A DNA stretch of 64,000 bases from NCBI RefSeq assembly GCF_007856155.1, contig NZ_CP042266.1:6138001-6202000 (forward strand), read 5' to 3'. The notes under the pieces were generated by a model. It saw only the letters and a program-made list of their open reading frames with translations. It searched no databases and was not told the DNA's origin. Below, piece by piece: positions 18,654-27,808 of the stretch. Numbering within the stretch: the first letter of the stretch is position 1; each line of letters begins with the position of its first letter. The translations under genes and the position numbers were made by a program. The DNA comes from Streptomyces qinzhouensis (GTDB lineage Bacteria > Actinomycetota > Actinomycetes > Streptomycetales > Streptomycetaceae).

Positions 18654-19667
18654 ATGGCGATACACCTCGAAGGCCGCCACTTCCTCAAGGAGCTGGACTT
18701 CTCCGCCGAGGAGTTCCGAGGGCTCGTCGACCTGGCCGCGCGGCTGAAGGCGGCGAAGCGTTCCGGCGGTGAGCAGCGGTATTTGCAGGGCAAGAACATC
18801 GCCTTGATCTTCGAGAAGCCGTCGACGCGTACCCGGTGCGCTTTCGAGGTCGCCGCCGCCGACCAGGGCGCCGCCACGACGTACATCGACCCGGCCGGAT
18901 CGCATATCGGCCGCAAGGAGACCGCGAAGGACACCGCCCGGGTGCTCGGTCGGATGTTCGATGCCATTGAATTCCGCGGCGACGCGCAGTCGACGATCGA
19001 GGAACTGGCCGAGCACTCCGGCGTTCCCGTCTACAACGGCCTCACCGACGACTGGCACCCCACCCAGATGCTCGCCGATGTGCTCACCATGACCGAGCAC
19101 AGTGACAAGCCGCTGCACGAGATCGCCTTCGCCTATCTCGGGGACGCCCGCTTCAATATGGGCAACTCCTATCTGATCACCGGCGCCCTGCTGGGCATGG
19201 ATGTCCGGATCGTCGGCCCCCGGGCGTACTGGCCCGCCGAGGAGATCCAGCTCCGGGCCCGGGAGATCGCCGGGAACAGCGGGGCCCGGATCACCCTGAC
19301 CGAGGAAGTCGCCGACGGCGTCCGCGGCGCGGACTTCGTCGCTACCGACGTCTGGGTGTCGATGGGGGAGCCCAAGGAGGTCTGGGACGAGCGGATCAAG
19401 GCCCTCGGCCCGTACGCGGTCACCATGGACGTGCTCCGCGCCACCGGTAATCCGGACGTGAAGTTCCTGCACTGTCTGCCCGCGTTCCACGACCTCGGGA
19501 CGGCGGTGGCGCGGGACATCCATGAGTCGTACGGCCTGACCGAGCTGGAGGTGACGGACGAGGTCTTCGAATCCGCGCACTCCGTCGTCTTCGACGAGGC
19601 GGAGAACCGGCTGCACACGATCAAGGCGGTGATGGTGGCGACGCTCGGATCGGCCGTCGAAGGCTGA
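18654..19667 (+). CDS. argF: Ornithine carbamoyltransferase
   Basis: 337 aa from ATG 18654, with AGGAG 6 bases upstream. Carbamoyl-phosphate-binding STRTRCAFE, the [10 protein letters not shown] motif, and the ornithine-binding HCLPAFHD are all present. It catalyses ornithine plus carbamoyl phosphate to citrulline, or the reverse phosphorolysis when it works as catabolic ArcB. Its position after arcA argues for the ADI-linked role. It has its own promoter-like region, so expression may be separate from arcA. Confidence 0.95.
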   Translation: MAIHLEGRHFLKELDFSAEEFRGLVDLAARLKAAKRSGGEQRYLQGKNIALIFEKPSTRTRCAFEVAAADQGAATTYIDPAGSHIGRKETAKDTARVLGRMFDAIEFRGDAQSTIEELAEHSGVPVYNGLTDDWHPTQMLADVLTMTEHSDKPLHEIAFAYLGDARFNMGNSYLITGALLGMDVRIVGPRAYWPAEEIQLRAREIAGNSGARITLTEEVADGVRGADFVATDVWVSMGEPKEVWDERIKALGPYAVTMDVLRATGNPDVKFLHCLPAFHDLGTAVARDIHESYGLTELEVTDEVFESAHSVVFDEAENRLHTIKAVMVATLGSAVEG

Positions 19668-19792
19668 CCAGGACGGCGCTTCGCGGCAGAGGTGTCTATC
19701 GCGTACTCATGACGGAAGTCACAAGACGGTGATACTTTCGGAAGGAGGCAGACGCGGGGCAGTAGCACCCGCCGCCGGAGGAGGCCCCTTCC

Positions 19793-20620
19793 ATGAGCCC
19801 CTTTACCGGATCCGCTCAACCCACTGAGGAATGGCGCCACCTGGGGCTCTCGGTGGACGGCGGGGTCGCCACCGTGACCCTGGCCCGCCCGCGGAAGCTC
19901 AACGCCCTCACCTTCGGCGCCTATGCCGATCTGCGCGACCTGCTCGCGCAGTTGTCACGCGAACGCTCCGTACGGGCCCTGGTGCTCGGCGGTGAGGGAC
20001 GGGGCTTCTGCTCGGGCGGTGACGTCGACGAGATCATCGGTGCCACCCTCGCCCTGGACACCGCGGAACTCCTCGACTTCAACCGGATGACCGGCGCGAC
20101 CGTACGGGCGATCCGCGAGTGTCCGTTTCCCGTGATCGCCGCCGTGCACGGGGTGGCCGCCGGGGCAGGCGCCGTCCTCGCCCTCGCCGCGGACTTCCGG
20201 ATCGCCGACCCCACCGCCCGATTCTCCTTTCTCTTTACCCGGGTGGGTCTGTCCGGCGGGGATATGGGCGCCGCCTATCTGCTGCCCAGAGTCGTCGGGC
20301 TCGGCCACGCCACCAGACTGCTGATGCTCGGCGAACCCGTGCCCGCACCCGAAGCGGAAAGGATCGGGCTGATCAGCGAACTGGTCCCCGAAGGCACCGC
20401 CGGGGAACGAGCCGCCGCGCTCGCGGCCCGCCTCGCTGCCGGGCCCGCACTGGCCCAGGCCCAGACGAAGGCGCTGCTCACGGTGGAACTGGACATGCCG
20501 CTGGCCGCGTCGGTGGAACTCGACGCGGCCACCCAGGCACTGCTGATGACCAGCGCGGACTACGCCGAATTCCATGCGGCCTTCACCGCGAAACGCCCAC
20601 CGGAATGGCGCGGGCGATGA
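19793..20620 (+). CDS. Enoyl-CoA hydratase/isomerase family protein
   Basis: 275 aa from ATG 19793, with GGAGG 10 bases upstream. Crotonase fold: [14 protein letters not shown], the oxyanion-hole segments [13 protein letters not shown] and [20 protein letters not shown], and [20 protein letters not shown] with an acidic active-site residue. Only 13 bases separate it from the monooxygenase/reductase fusion, so it is the first gene of the aromatic-CoA operon. Likely role: hydration of the ring-derived enoyl-CoA intermediate. The exact substrate is inferred from the neighbours. Confidence 0.88.
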   Translation: MSPFTGSAQPTEEWRHLGLSVDGGVATVTLARPRKLNALTFGAYADLRDLLAQLSRERSVRALVLGGEGRGFCSGGDVDEIIGATLALDTAELLDFNRMTGATVRAIRECPFPVIAAVHGVAAGAGAVLALAADFRIADPTARFSFLFTRVGLSGGDMGAAYLLPRVVGLGHATRLLMLGEPVPAPEAERIGLISELVPEGTAGERAAALAARLAAGPALAQAQTKALLTVELDMPLAASVELDAATQALLMTSADYAEFHAAFTAKRPPEWRGR

Positions 20621-20633
20621 ACGGACGCAGACT

Positions 20634-23039
20634 GTGACCGGCCGCCCGTCCCGGCCACTGCGGATCGCCGTCATCGGTGGCGGCCCCGGCGGGCTCTACG
20701 CCGCGGCCCTGCTGAAACGGCACGATCCGCGCCGGTCCATCACGGTCTGGGAGCGTCGGGCACCCCAGGACACCTTCGGCTTCGGAGTCGTCCTTTCGGA
20801 CGAGACCCTCGGCGCGATCGAACACGCCGACCCCGCCGTCCACCGATCCCTCCGGCGGGAGTTCGTACGCTGGGACACGATCGACATCGTCCACCGGGGC
20901 CGGACGCTCACCTCCGGCGGACACGGCTTCGCCGCCCTGGGACGGCAGAGACTGCTGGCCCTGCTGCACCGGCGCTGTACGGAGCTGGGGGTACGGCTCC
21001 GCTTCCGTACCCCCGCGCCGCCCGCGACCGAACTCGCCGCCGGCCACGATCTGGTTATCGCCGCCGACGGAGCGGGCAGCGGCACCAGGGAGGCGCACCC
21101 GGAGGCGTACCGGCCGACCATCACCACCCATGCCTGCCGCTACCGCTGGCTGGCCGCGGACTTCGCGTTCGACGCCTTCCGCTTCGAGATCGCCGAGACC
21201 GACTTCGGCGTGATGCAACTCCACGGCTACCCCTACGCTCCCGACGCCTCCACCGTGGTCGTCGAAATGCGGGAAGAGGTATGGCGGGCGGCCGGATTCC
21301 ACACCGAGCGGGCGGACCGGGGACCGGCCCGGACAGTCGATCGCTGTGCCGAGATCTTCGCCGGGGCCCTCGGCGGGCGGGCGCTTCGCCACTCCGACTC
21401 GACCTGGACCGCGTTCCGTACCGTCGTCAACGACCGCTGGACCGACGGCCGGACCGTCCTCATCGGCGACGCGGCCCATACGGCCCACTTCTCCATCGGC
21501 TCCGGCACCAAACTCGCCGTCGAGGACGCCCTCGCGCTCGCCGGCTCCATCGAGGAGCACCCCGCGCTCGACGACGCGCTGGCCGCCTACGAGGCGGAGC
21601 GCCGCCCGGTCGTCGAGTCGACGCAGCGCGCCGCACTGGCCAGCCTGCGCTGGTTCGAAGAACTGGAGACGTACACGGAACAGTCCGCGCGGCAGTTCGC
21701 CTTCAACCTGCTGACCCGCAGCCGCCGCGTCACCCACGACAATCTGAGGCTGCGGGACGCTTCGTTCACCACCGCCGTCGACCGTGACTTCGGCTGCCCC
21801 CCGGACACACCCCCGATGTTCACCCCGTTCCGGCTGCGCGGACTCACCCTCCGCAACCGGATCGTCGTCTCGCCGATGGACATGTATACGGCGGTGGACG
21901 GCGTTCCCGGGGACTTTCATCTGGTCCATCTGGGGGCGCGGGCCCTCGGCGGTGCCGGGCTGGTGATGACGGAGATGGTCTGTGTGAGCGCCGAGGGACG
22001 GATCACCCCCGGCTGCGCGGGGCTGTACAGCGGCGAGCAGGTGGCTGCCTGGCGGCGGATCACCGGCTTCGTCCGGGCCGCCGCGCCCGGTACGGCGATC
22101 GGCGTCCAGCTCGGCCACAGTGGACGCAAGGGTTCCACCCGGCGGATGTGGGAAGGCACGGACGAGCCGCTCCCGGACGGCAACTGGCCGCTGGTCGCCG
22201 CTTCGACCCTGCCCTACCGGCCGGACGGCCGGGTGCCCACGGCGCTGGACCGGGCGGGCATGACCGCCGTACGGAACGCGTTCACGGCCGCCGCGCGACG
22301 GGCCGCCGACGCCGGATTCGACCTCCTCGAACTGCACTGCGCGCACGGCTACCTCCTCTCCGGTTTCCTCTCACCCCTCACCAACCGGCGTACCGACGGC
22401 TACGGCGGCGATCTCGTGGGCCGGCTCCGCTTTCCGCTGGAGGTCTTCGACGCGGTACGGGACGTCTGGCCGGACGAGCGGCCCATGACCGTCCGGATCT
22501 CCGCGACCGACTGGGCGCCGGGCGGTACGTCGGACGCGGATGCCGTGGCGATCGCCGCGGCCTTCGCGGCTCACGGCGCCGACGCGATCGACGTGTCCAC
22601 CGGCCAGGTCGTCGCGGAGGAGCGGCCCGAGTTCGGGCGTTCCTACCAGACTCCCTACGCCGACCGGATCCGCAACACCGTGGGCGTGCCCGTGATCGCC
22701 GTGGGTGCCATCTCGTCGTGGGACGACGTCAACTCCCTGCTGCTCGCCGGCCGGGCCGATCTGTGTGCCCTGGCCCGGCCCCATCTGTACGACCCGCACT
22801 GGACGCTGCACGCGGCGGCCGAGCAGGGGTACACCGGGCCGGGGGCGCCCTGGCCCGTGCAGTACCGGGCGGGCAGCCGCAGACCGCCGACCGGGCGGGA
22901 TGTGCCGCGGCCCCGCCAGGGCCGGCCGGACGTGTCCTCGCCGGACGAACGGTCGCCGGACGTGTCTTCGCCGGACGTGTCCTCGCCGGGCGGGTCTTCG
23001 CCGAAGGTGCCGTCGCCGGGCGGGCCCGGCGGACGGTGA
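20634..23039 (+). CDS. Flavin monooxygenase / old-yellow-enzyme fusion, 2-aminobenzoyl-CoA (or salicylyl-CoA) type
   Basis: 801 aa from GTG 20634. Residues about 1-390 are a group-A flavoprotein monooxygenase: FAD-binding [13 protein letters not shown] at the start and [16 protein letters not shown] near 280. Residues about 395-750 are an old-yellow-enzyme domain: [20 protein letters not shown], then the catalytic-loop region [16 protein letters not shown]. This fusion is known from 2-aminobenzoyl-CoA monooxygenase/reductase of Azoarcus, which hydroxylates and reduces the CoA-activated ring, and is annotated in other bacteria as salicylyl-CoA 5-hydroxylase. A neighbouring aryl-CoA ligase and RidA-like protein favour the amino substrate. 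The last 50 residues are a SSPDVSSPD repeat tail. Confidence 0.88.
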   Translation: MTGRPSRPLRIAVIGGGPGGLYAAALLKRHDPRRSITVWERRAPQDTFGFGVVLSDETLGAIEHADPAVHRSLRREFVRWDTIDIVHRGRTLTSGGHGFAALGRQRLLALLHRRCTELGVRLRFRTPAPPATELAAGHDLVIAADGAGSGTREAHPEAYRPTITTHACRYRWLAADFAFDAFRFEIAETDFGVMQLHGYPYAPDASTVVVEMREEVWRAAGFHTERADRGPARTVDRCAEIFAGALGGRALRHSDSTWTAFRTVVNDRWTDGRTVLIGDAAHTAHFSIGSGTKLAVEDALALAGSIEEHPALDDALAAYEAERRPVVESTQRAALASLRWFEELETYTEQSARQFAFNLLTRSRRVTHDNLRLRDASFTTAVDRDFGCPPDTPPMFTPFRLRGLTLRNRIVVSPMDMYTAVDGVPGDFHLVHLGARALGGAGLVMTEMVCVSAEGRITPGCAGLYSGEQVAAWRRITGFVRAAAPGTAIGVQLGHSGRKGSTRRMWEGTDEPLPDGNWPLVAASTLPYRPDGRVPTALDRAGMTAVRNAFTAAARRAADAGFDLLELHCAHGYLLSGFLSPLTNRRTDGYGGDLVGRLRFPLEVFDAVRDVWPDERPMTVRISATDWAPGGTSDADAVAIAAAFAAHGADAIDVSTGQVVAEERPEFGRSYQTPYADRIRNTVGVPVIAVGAISSWDDVNSLLLAGRADLCALARPHLYDPHWTLHAAAEQGYTGPGAPWPVQYRAGSRRPPTGRDVPRPRQGRPDVSSPDERSPDVSSPDVSSPGGSSPKVPSPGGPGGR

Positions 23040-23066
23040 CGGCCCGGGGCCGCCCGGTCGAACATG

Positions 23067-23084
23067 TTGGCGACAACTCGCCAA
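23067..23084. terminator. Inverted repeat between convergent genes
   Basis: TTGGCG (23067-23072) and CGCCAA (23079-23084) with a 6-base spacer, between the fusion gene and the convergent paaX-like gene. A second weak hairpin (GAGAG ... CTCTC, about 23106-23120) follows. A short bidirectional terminator is most likely. Confidence 0.45.
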
Positions 23085-23143
23085 AGAGGTTCGGTGGATG
23101 CCCGAGAGAGGGACACTCTCCGTAGTAAGTGGCGGGGCTTCCG

Positions 23144-23953
23144 TCACTCCCGGTGGACGAATGCGGCGCCTGTCTCCCGCAGCAGATCGTGCACCTGACG
23201 GAAGACCCCGGCCGAGCGGCCGCCGGGCCAGCCCTCCGGCAGCAGTTCGATCGGCAGTCCCGGATCGGTGTAGGGCAGGCGCCGCCAGGAGTCCAGGGCC
23301 AGCAGATAGTCCCGGTAGGCGTCCTCGGCCGATCCGGTCCGCTCCGCCGACCACCGGCGGAGCACCGGCTCGTGGGAGTCGAGGAACTCCTCGTGCGCCT
23401 TGGCGACGGCGCCGAGATCCCACCAGCTCGCCACCGCCTCGGAGGTCGCCGCGAAGCCGAGGTGGGTGCCGCGGAACAGCTCGACGTAGGGGTCGAGCTG
23501 GAGGCGGCGCAAGGTGTGGCGGGTCTCCTCGTACAGCCGGGCGGGGGCGACCCACACCCCGGGTGCGGCGGAGCCGAAGCCGAGCCGGTGGAGGCGGGAG
23601 CGGAGCAGATGGCGCTTGTGGCGTTCGGCCTCGGGCACGGAGAAGACGGCCAGAACCCAGCCGTCGGAGAGAAGGGGGGTGCGATGGTCGTAGATGCGGC
23701 GGTCGCCGTCGTCGAGAAGCTGGTGGGCGTCCTGCGACAGCGCGTAGCCCGCCGAGCCGTCCGCGGCGTGGGCGGAGAGCAGCAGCCCACGCCGTTTGAG
23801 CCGGGAGACGGAGGACCGCACGGCGGGCGCGTCGACACCGAGCGCACCCATCAGCCGGATGAGTTCGGCCACCGGGAGCGGCCCCGGGCGTTCGCGCCCG
23901 TAGGCGCCGTAGAGGGTGACGATGAGCGAGCGGGGGGTGTGCTGGTCGGCCAC
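23144..23953 (-). CDS. PaaX-family transcriptional regulator
   Basis: 269 aa starting MADQHTPRSLIVTLYGAYGR. It has the PaaX N-terminal winged helix (LIRLMGALGVDAPAVRSSVSRLKRRGLL), the central domain (SDGWVLAVFSVPEAERHKRHLLRSRL) and the PaaX C-terminal domain (HEEFLDSHEPVLRRW). PaaX proteins repress aryl-CoA catabolic genes and are released by the aryl-CoA ligand. It lies 15 bases after the ligase gene in the same minus-strand operon, so the ligase would make the inducer and the regulator would sense it. Confidence 0.92.
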   Translation of the reverse strand: MADQHTPRSLIVTLYGAYGRERPGPLPVAELIRLMGALGVDAPAVRSSVSRLKRRGLLLSAHAADGSAGYALSQDAHQLLDDGDRRIYDHRTPLLSDGWVLAVFSVPEAERHKRHLLRSRLHRLGFGSAAPGVWVAPARLYEETRHTLRRLQLDPYVELFRGTHLGFAATSEAVASWWDLGAVAKAHEEFLDSHEPVLRRWSAERTGSAEDAYRDYLLALDSWRRLPYTDPGLPIELLPEGWPGGRSAGVFRQVHDLLRETGAAFVHRE

Positions 23954-23968
23954 GTGATCACTCTAGGC

Positions 23969-25585
23969 TCAGTTCCCGGCCCGCAGCCGGAAGCGCTGGA
24001 GCTTGCCGGTGGGTGTGCGGGGGAGCGCGTCGAGGAAGACGAAGACCCGGGGGCATTTGTACGGCGAGAGCCTGGCGCGCACGGCGGCACCGAGCGCCTC
24101 GGCGGTGGCATCGCCGGGCGGGACACCGTCGCGCAGGACGACATGGGCGACCACGATCTGGCCGCGCAGCTCGTCGTCCCGGCCGACGACGGCCGCCTCG
24201 GCGACATCGGGATGGTGCAGCAGCGCCTTCTCCACCTCGGGCCCGGCGATGTTGTACCCGGCCGAAATGATCATGTCGTCGGCGCGTGCGACATAACGGA
24301 ACCAGCCGTCGGCCTCCCGGACGTAGGTGTCGCCGGTGAGGTTCCAGCCGTCCCGGACGTACTCCCGCTGACGCGGGTCGGCGAGATAGCGGCAGCCGAC
24401 GGGGCCGCGGACGGCGAGCAGCCCCGGGCTTCCGTCGGGGACGGGCCGGCCGTCCGTGTCGACGACACGGGCCTGCCAGCCGGGGACGGGGAGGCCGGTG
24501 GTGCCGGGGCGGACGGCCTCGTCGGCCGCCGACAGGAAGATATGGAGCAGTTCGGTGGCGCCGATGCCGTTGATGATGCGCAGGCCGGTCCGCTCGTACC
24601 AGGCCTGCCAGGTGGCGGCGGGCAGATTCTCCCCGGCCGAGACACAGCGGCGCAGCGAGCGGAGGTCGCAGCTCCGGGGGTCGGCCAGCATCACCCGGTA
24701 GGCGGTCGGCGCGGTGAACAGCACGGTGACGTGGTGCTCGCCGATCGCGGGCAGCAGCTGCTCGGGGCCCGACCGCTCCAGCAGCAGCGCGCAGGCCCCC
24801 GCGCGCAGGGGGAAGACGACAAGTCCGCCGAGCCCGAAGGTGAAGCCGAGAGGAGGACTGCCGGCGAAAAGGTCGTCGGGGGAGGGCCGGAGCACCCGGG
24901 CCGAGAAGGTGTCCGCGACGGCCAGTACATCGCGGTGGAAGTGCAGGCAGCCCTTGGGACGGCCGGTGGTGCCGGAGGTGAAGGCGATCAGGGCGACGTC
25001 GTCCGCGGCGGTCGGGACCGCGGGAGCGGGCCCGGCGGGCGCCCGGGCGGCCAGTTGGAGCAGATCGCCGGAGTCCTTGCCGCCGAAGGGGGTGATCCGC
25101 AGGTCCGGAAGGAGCGCGCCACGCAGTTCGCCGAGGGAGCGGATATCGCACAGGGCGTGGCTGACACGGGCCAGCTGACCGATGGCGGCCAGTTCCTCGG
25201 CCCGGTGCTGGGCCAGTACGGTGACCGCGATCGCGCCCGCCTTCATGACGGCGAGCCAGCAGGCGGCGAGCCAGGGAGTGGTGGGGCCGCGCAGCAGGAC
25301 GCGGTGGCCGGGGACCACCCCGAGATGGCCGCTGAGGACCCGGGTGATCCGGTCGACGCGGTCGCGCAGTTCTCCGTACGACCAGATCTCCCCGGTGCCG
25401 GTGCGGAAGGCGGGGCGGTCGGGGCCGAAGCGCTCGATGGTGCGGTCGAGGAGCTCATGGCCGCAGTTGAGCCGGTCGGGGTAGTCCAGCTCGGGCAGCT
25501 CGAAGAGGAGGTCGGGCCAGTGTTCGGCGGGCGGGAGTCCATCGCGCGCGAAGGTGTCGAGATGGGCCGAGGGTGTCAGCTCCAT
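23969..25585 (-). CDS. Aryl-CoA ligase (benzoate/2-aminobenzoate-CoA ligase family)
   Basis: 538 aa from ATG at 25585-25583 (MELTPSAHLDTFARDGLPP) with a purine-rich RBS. ANL-superfamily motifs: P-loop-like FTSGTTGRPKGCLHFHRD, NGIGATELLHIF, the hinge region GWFRYVARADDMIISAGYNI, and the catalytic Lys in PRTPTGKLQRFRLR. Starting SAHLDTFARDGLPP.. and keeping GATE-x-LHIF is typical of the benzoate-CoA and 2-aminobenzoate-CoA ligase branch. It would activate the aromatic acid to its CoA thioester in the cytosol, feeding the monooxygenase/reductase fusion. Divergent from the acyl-CoA dehydrogenase. Confidence 0.9.
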   Translation of the reverse strand: MELTPSAHLDTFARDGLPPAEHWPDLLFELPELDYPDRLNCGHELLDRTIERFGPDRPAFRTGTGEIWSYGELRDRVDRITRVLSGHLGVVPGHRVLLRGPTTPWLAACWLAVMKAGAIAVTVLAQHRAEELAAIGQLARVSHALCDIRSLGELRGALLPDLRITPFGGKDSGDLLQLAARAPAGPAPAVPTAADDVALIAFTSGTTGRPKGCLHFHRDVLAVADTFSARVLRPSPDDLFAGSPPLGFTFGLGGLVVFPLRAGACALLLERSGPEQLLPAIGEHHVTVLFTAPTAYRVMLADPRSCDLRSLRRCVSAGENLPAATWQAWYERTGLRIINGIGATELLHIFLSAADEAVRPGTTGLPVPGWQARVVDTDGRPVPDGSPGLLAVRGPVGCRYLADPRQREYVRDGWNLTGDTYVREADGWFRYVARADDMIISAGYNIAGPEVEKALLHHPDVAEAAVVGRDDELRGQIVVAHVVLRDGVPPGDATAEALGAAVRARLSPYKCPRVFVFLDALPRTPTGKLQRFRLRAGN

Positions 25586-25639
25586 GGTGCGCCCCCTTCT
25601 CGTGGTGGGGTCGTGCAGGGAGCGTATCGTTGTGATGAC

Positions 25640-25653
25640 GACAGTCAACTGTC
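25640..25653. promoter_or_regulatory. Palindrome in the ligase / acyl-CoA dehydrogenase divergent promoter
   Basis: GACAGT-CA-ACTGTC, a perfect 6-bp inverted repeat with a 2-base centre, about midway in the 96-base region between two divergent genes of the same pathway. The natural candidate binder is the PaaX-family regulator encoded in the operon. Confidence 0.5.
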
Positions 25654-25681
25654 CGCGATAGATGAGATGTATGGGGGACGG

Positions 25682-27250
25682 ATGCCCGTATTCTCGCTTG
25701 ATCCGGTACAGACCGCTTGGTGTGCCGAACTCCGTGAGCTGGCCGTCGGGACCCTGCGGCCGCTGGCGGCCGGCGGCGAACCCGGGAGGGTCAACCGTCC
25801 CTTGCTGGCCGCGCTCGGCGAACGGGGACTGCTGAGCAGGATGTTCACCGGCCCGCCGGGCGCGCCGCCGGGTGCGCCGCCCGGCGGGACGTGGGCCGGG
25901 ACGGCAGGTTCGGGCGTCACCGGGGCCGGGGTTTCCGGCGGTGGACGTGCGGACGAGGGCACTCCCACCGGCGGCGGTGCGTCGGCAGGCGGCGGATCGC
26001 GCGCCGGGGCGGGGCCGGGCGGCACCGGGCCCGGAGGCGCGGGCCCGCCGGGGGCGGCCACCGGTCCGGACGACGGCTCCGGCGGCGCGTGCCATGGTGC
26101 CGGTGCCGGCACCGATGGCAGTGGCAGTGGCAGTGGCGGGCGCGGGGGCGCGGGGGGACCCTCGGGTTCAGGGGGTGTCGGGTGGGCCGGGGCGTTTCCG
26201 GGAGCGGGCGGCGGCTCCACCGACGGCGGCGGGGGCCGGTTCCCGGTCTTCGAGGGTGCGGGGCGGGCGCTGGAGTTGTGCCTGATGCGGGAGTCCCTGG
26301 CGTACGGCTGCACCGAGGCGGAGACCGCGCTCGCGCTCCAGGGGCTGGGCGCCTGGCCGGTCGCCCGGGCGGGCACCCCGGCCCAACGGACCCGGTGGCT
26401 GCCGGACGTGACGGCGGGCCGGGCCGTCGCCGCCTTCGCCCTCAGTGAGCCCGGTGCCGGCTCCGATGCCGCCGCCCTGGCGCTGCGCGCCGTCCCCGAC
26501 CCCAGGAGCGGCCGGGAAGGGTGGCTGCTGACCGGCGAGAAACAGTGGATCTCCAATGCGCCCGAGGCCGACTTCTACACCGTCTTCGCCCGGACGGCCG
26601 AGGGCGCCGGCTCCCGGGGGATCACGGCCTTCCTGGTGCCCGCCGACCGCCCTGGTCTCTCCGGGAGCGCCCTGGAGATGCTGTCGCCCCACCCCGTGGG
26701 CCGACTCGTCTTCGACGGCACCCCGGTTACCCGGGCCGATGTCCTCGGAGAGCCCGGACGGGGATTCCGGATCGCTATGGACACCCTCAACCTCTTCCGC
26801 CCGAGCGTCGGAGCCTTCGCCGTCGGCATGGCGCAGGCCGCCCTGGACGCGACCCTCGCCCACACCGCCGCCCGTACCGCCTTCGGCGGCCCGCTGAAGG
26901 ACCTCCAGTCCGTCGCCCATCAGGTCGCCGAGATGGCCACCCGGACCGAGGCCGCCCGGCTGCTGGTGCTGAGTGCGGCGGCGGCCTATGACGCGGGGGA
27001 TCCCGACGTGCCCCGGCGCTCCGCGATGGCCAAACTGTTCGCCACCGAGACCGCGCAGTACGTCGTGGACACCGCCGTCCAGTTGCACGGGGCAAGGGCC
27101 CTGCAGCGCGGGCATCTGCTGGAGCACCTCTACCGCGAGGTGCGCGCCCCGCGGATCTACGAGGGCGCCAGCGAGATCCAGCGCTCCATCGTCGCCAAGG
27201 AGCTGTACGCCCGGCACCGGACGGCGCGGCAGCGGGGGAGCGGCACATGA
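25682..27250 (+). CDS. Acyl-CoA dehydrogenase with large glycine-rich insertion
   Basis: 522 aa from ATG 25682 (GGGGGA 3 bases upstream; ATG 25667 also in frame). ACAD landmarks: AAFALSEPGAGSDAA (FAD/substrate loop), LTGEKQWISNAPEADFYTVF, and the C-terminal RIYEGASEIQRSIVAKEL with the usual catalytic/FAD region. After residue about 55 and before GRFPVFEGAGRALELC (about 190) lies a roughly 130-residue Gly/Ser/Ala/Pro stretch inside the N-terminal helical domain, where family members have only a short linker. The frame stays open and the core is intact, so the enzyme may still fold. Expected role: oxidation of a ring-derived acyl-CoA. Overlaps the RidA-like gene by 4 bases. Confidence 0.88.
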   Translation: MPVFSLDPVQTAWCAELRELAVGTLRPLAAGGEPGRVNRPLLAALGERGLLSRMFTGPPGAPPGAPPGGTWAGTAGSGVTGAGVSGGGRADEGTPTGGGASAGGGSRAGAGPGGTGPGGAGPPGAATGPDDGSGGACHGAGAGTDGSGSGSGGRGGAGGPSGSGGVGWAGAFPGAGGGSTDGGGGRFPVFEGAGRALELCLMRESLAYGCTEAETALALQGLGAWPVARAGTPAQRTRWLPDVTAGRAVAAFALSEPGAGSDAAALALRAVPDPRSGREGWLLTGEKQWISNAPEADFYTVFARTAEGAGSRGITAFLVPADRPGLSGSALEMLSPHPVGRLVFDGTPVTRADVLGEPGRGFRIAMDTLNLFRPSVGAFAVGMAQAALDATLAHTAARTAFGGPLKDLQSVAHQVAEMATRTEAARLLVLSAAAAYDAGDPDVPRRSAMAKLFATETAQYVVDTAVQLHGARALQRGHLLEHLYREVRAPRIYEGASEIQRSIVAKELYARHRTARQRGSGT

Positions 27251-27645
27251 CCGTGCGCCGGACCAACCCCGACCGTCTCGCCCCCGCCTCCGGTTTCTCG
27301 CACGCCGTCACGGCCACCGGCTCCCGGCTGGTGTTCCTCGCCGGGCAGACCGCGCTCGACGCCCGGGGCGCGGTGGTGGGAACGACCCTGCCCGAACAGT
27401 TCGAGACCGCCCTGGCGAATCTGCTCACCGCGCTCGCCGCCGCCGGTGGCAGCCCCTCCGACCTGTGCCGGGTGACCGTCTACACCACGGACGTCGGCGC
27501 CTACCGGTCCCACGCTCCCGACCTCGGCCGGGTCTGGCGCCGGCTGGCGGGCCGGGACTATCCGGCGATGGCCCTGATCGGGGTCGTACGTCTCTGGGAC
27601 GAACAGGCCCTGGTCGAAATCGACGGAACGGCGGTCCTGCCTTGA
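27247..27645 (+). CDS. RidA (YjgF/YER057c/UK114) family protein lacking the key Arg
   Basis: 132 aa from ATG 27247, overlapping the dehydrogenase stop (ATGA). RidA trimer-fold features: GSRLVFLAGQTALDARG, EQFETALANLLTALAAAGG, and VTVYTTDVGAYR. Canonical RidA hydrolyses 2-imino/enamine acids and needs an Arg in the PARS motif that holds the substrate carboxylate; here the aligned segment is YPAMALIGVVRL, with Met at that position. It therefore belongs to the Arg-less Rid groups. A CoA-linked imine has no free carboxylate, so deamination of the 2-amino ring product of this pathway would be consistent. Confidence 0.88.
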   Translation: MTVRRTNPDRLAPASGFSHAVTATGSRLVFLAGQTALDARGAVVGTTLPEQFETALANLLTALAAAGGSPSDLCRVTVYTTDVGAYRSHAPDLGRVWRRLAGRDYPAMALIGVVRLWDEQALVEIDGTAVLP

Positions 27646-27808
27646 CCGCGGCAGACCGCCCCGCGGCCGGGGCCGGCCGGAGGCTGATCGACTGGTGGCA
27701 CCCCACGGCCGGGTTTAGGGTCGATGGGTGGACGCGGCGCACCGAGCACGTGTCGCGGGCCGCCCGGCCGTACCCTCGGCCGACCCCCCTCCCCGGAGGG
27801 CACGGCAC

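Noticed and set aside
20574..20633. Longer N-terminus for the monooxygenase/reductase fusion
   Set aside because: It would overlap the hydratase gene and adds a basic non-conserved leader; the Rossmann motif begins shortly after the GTG at 20634.
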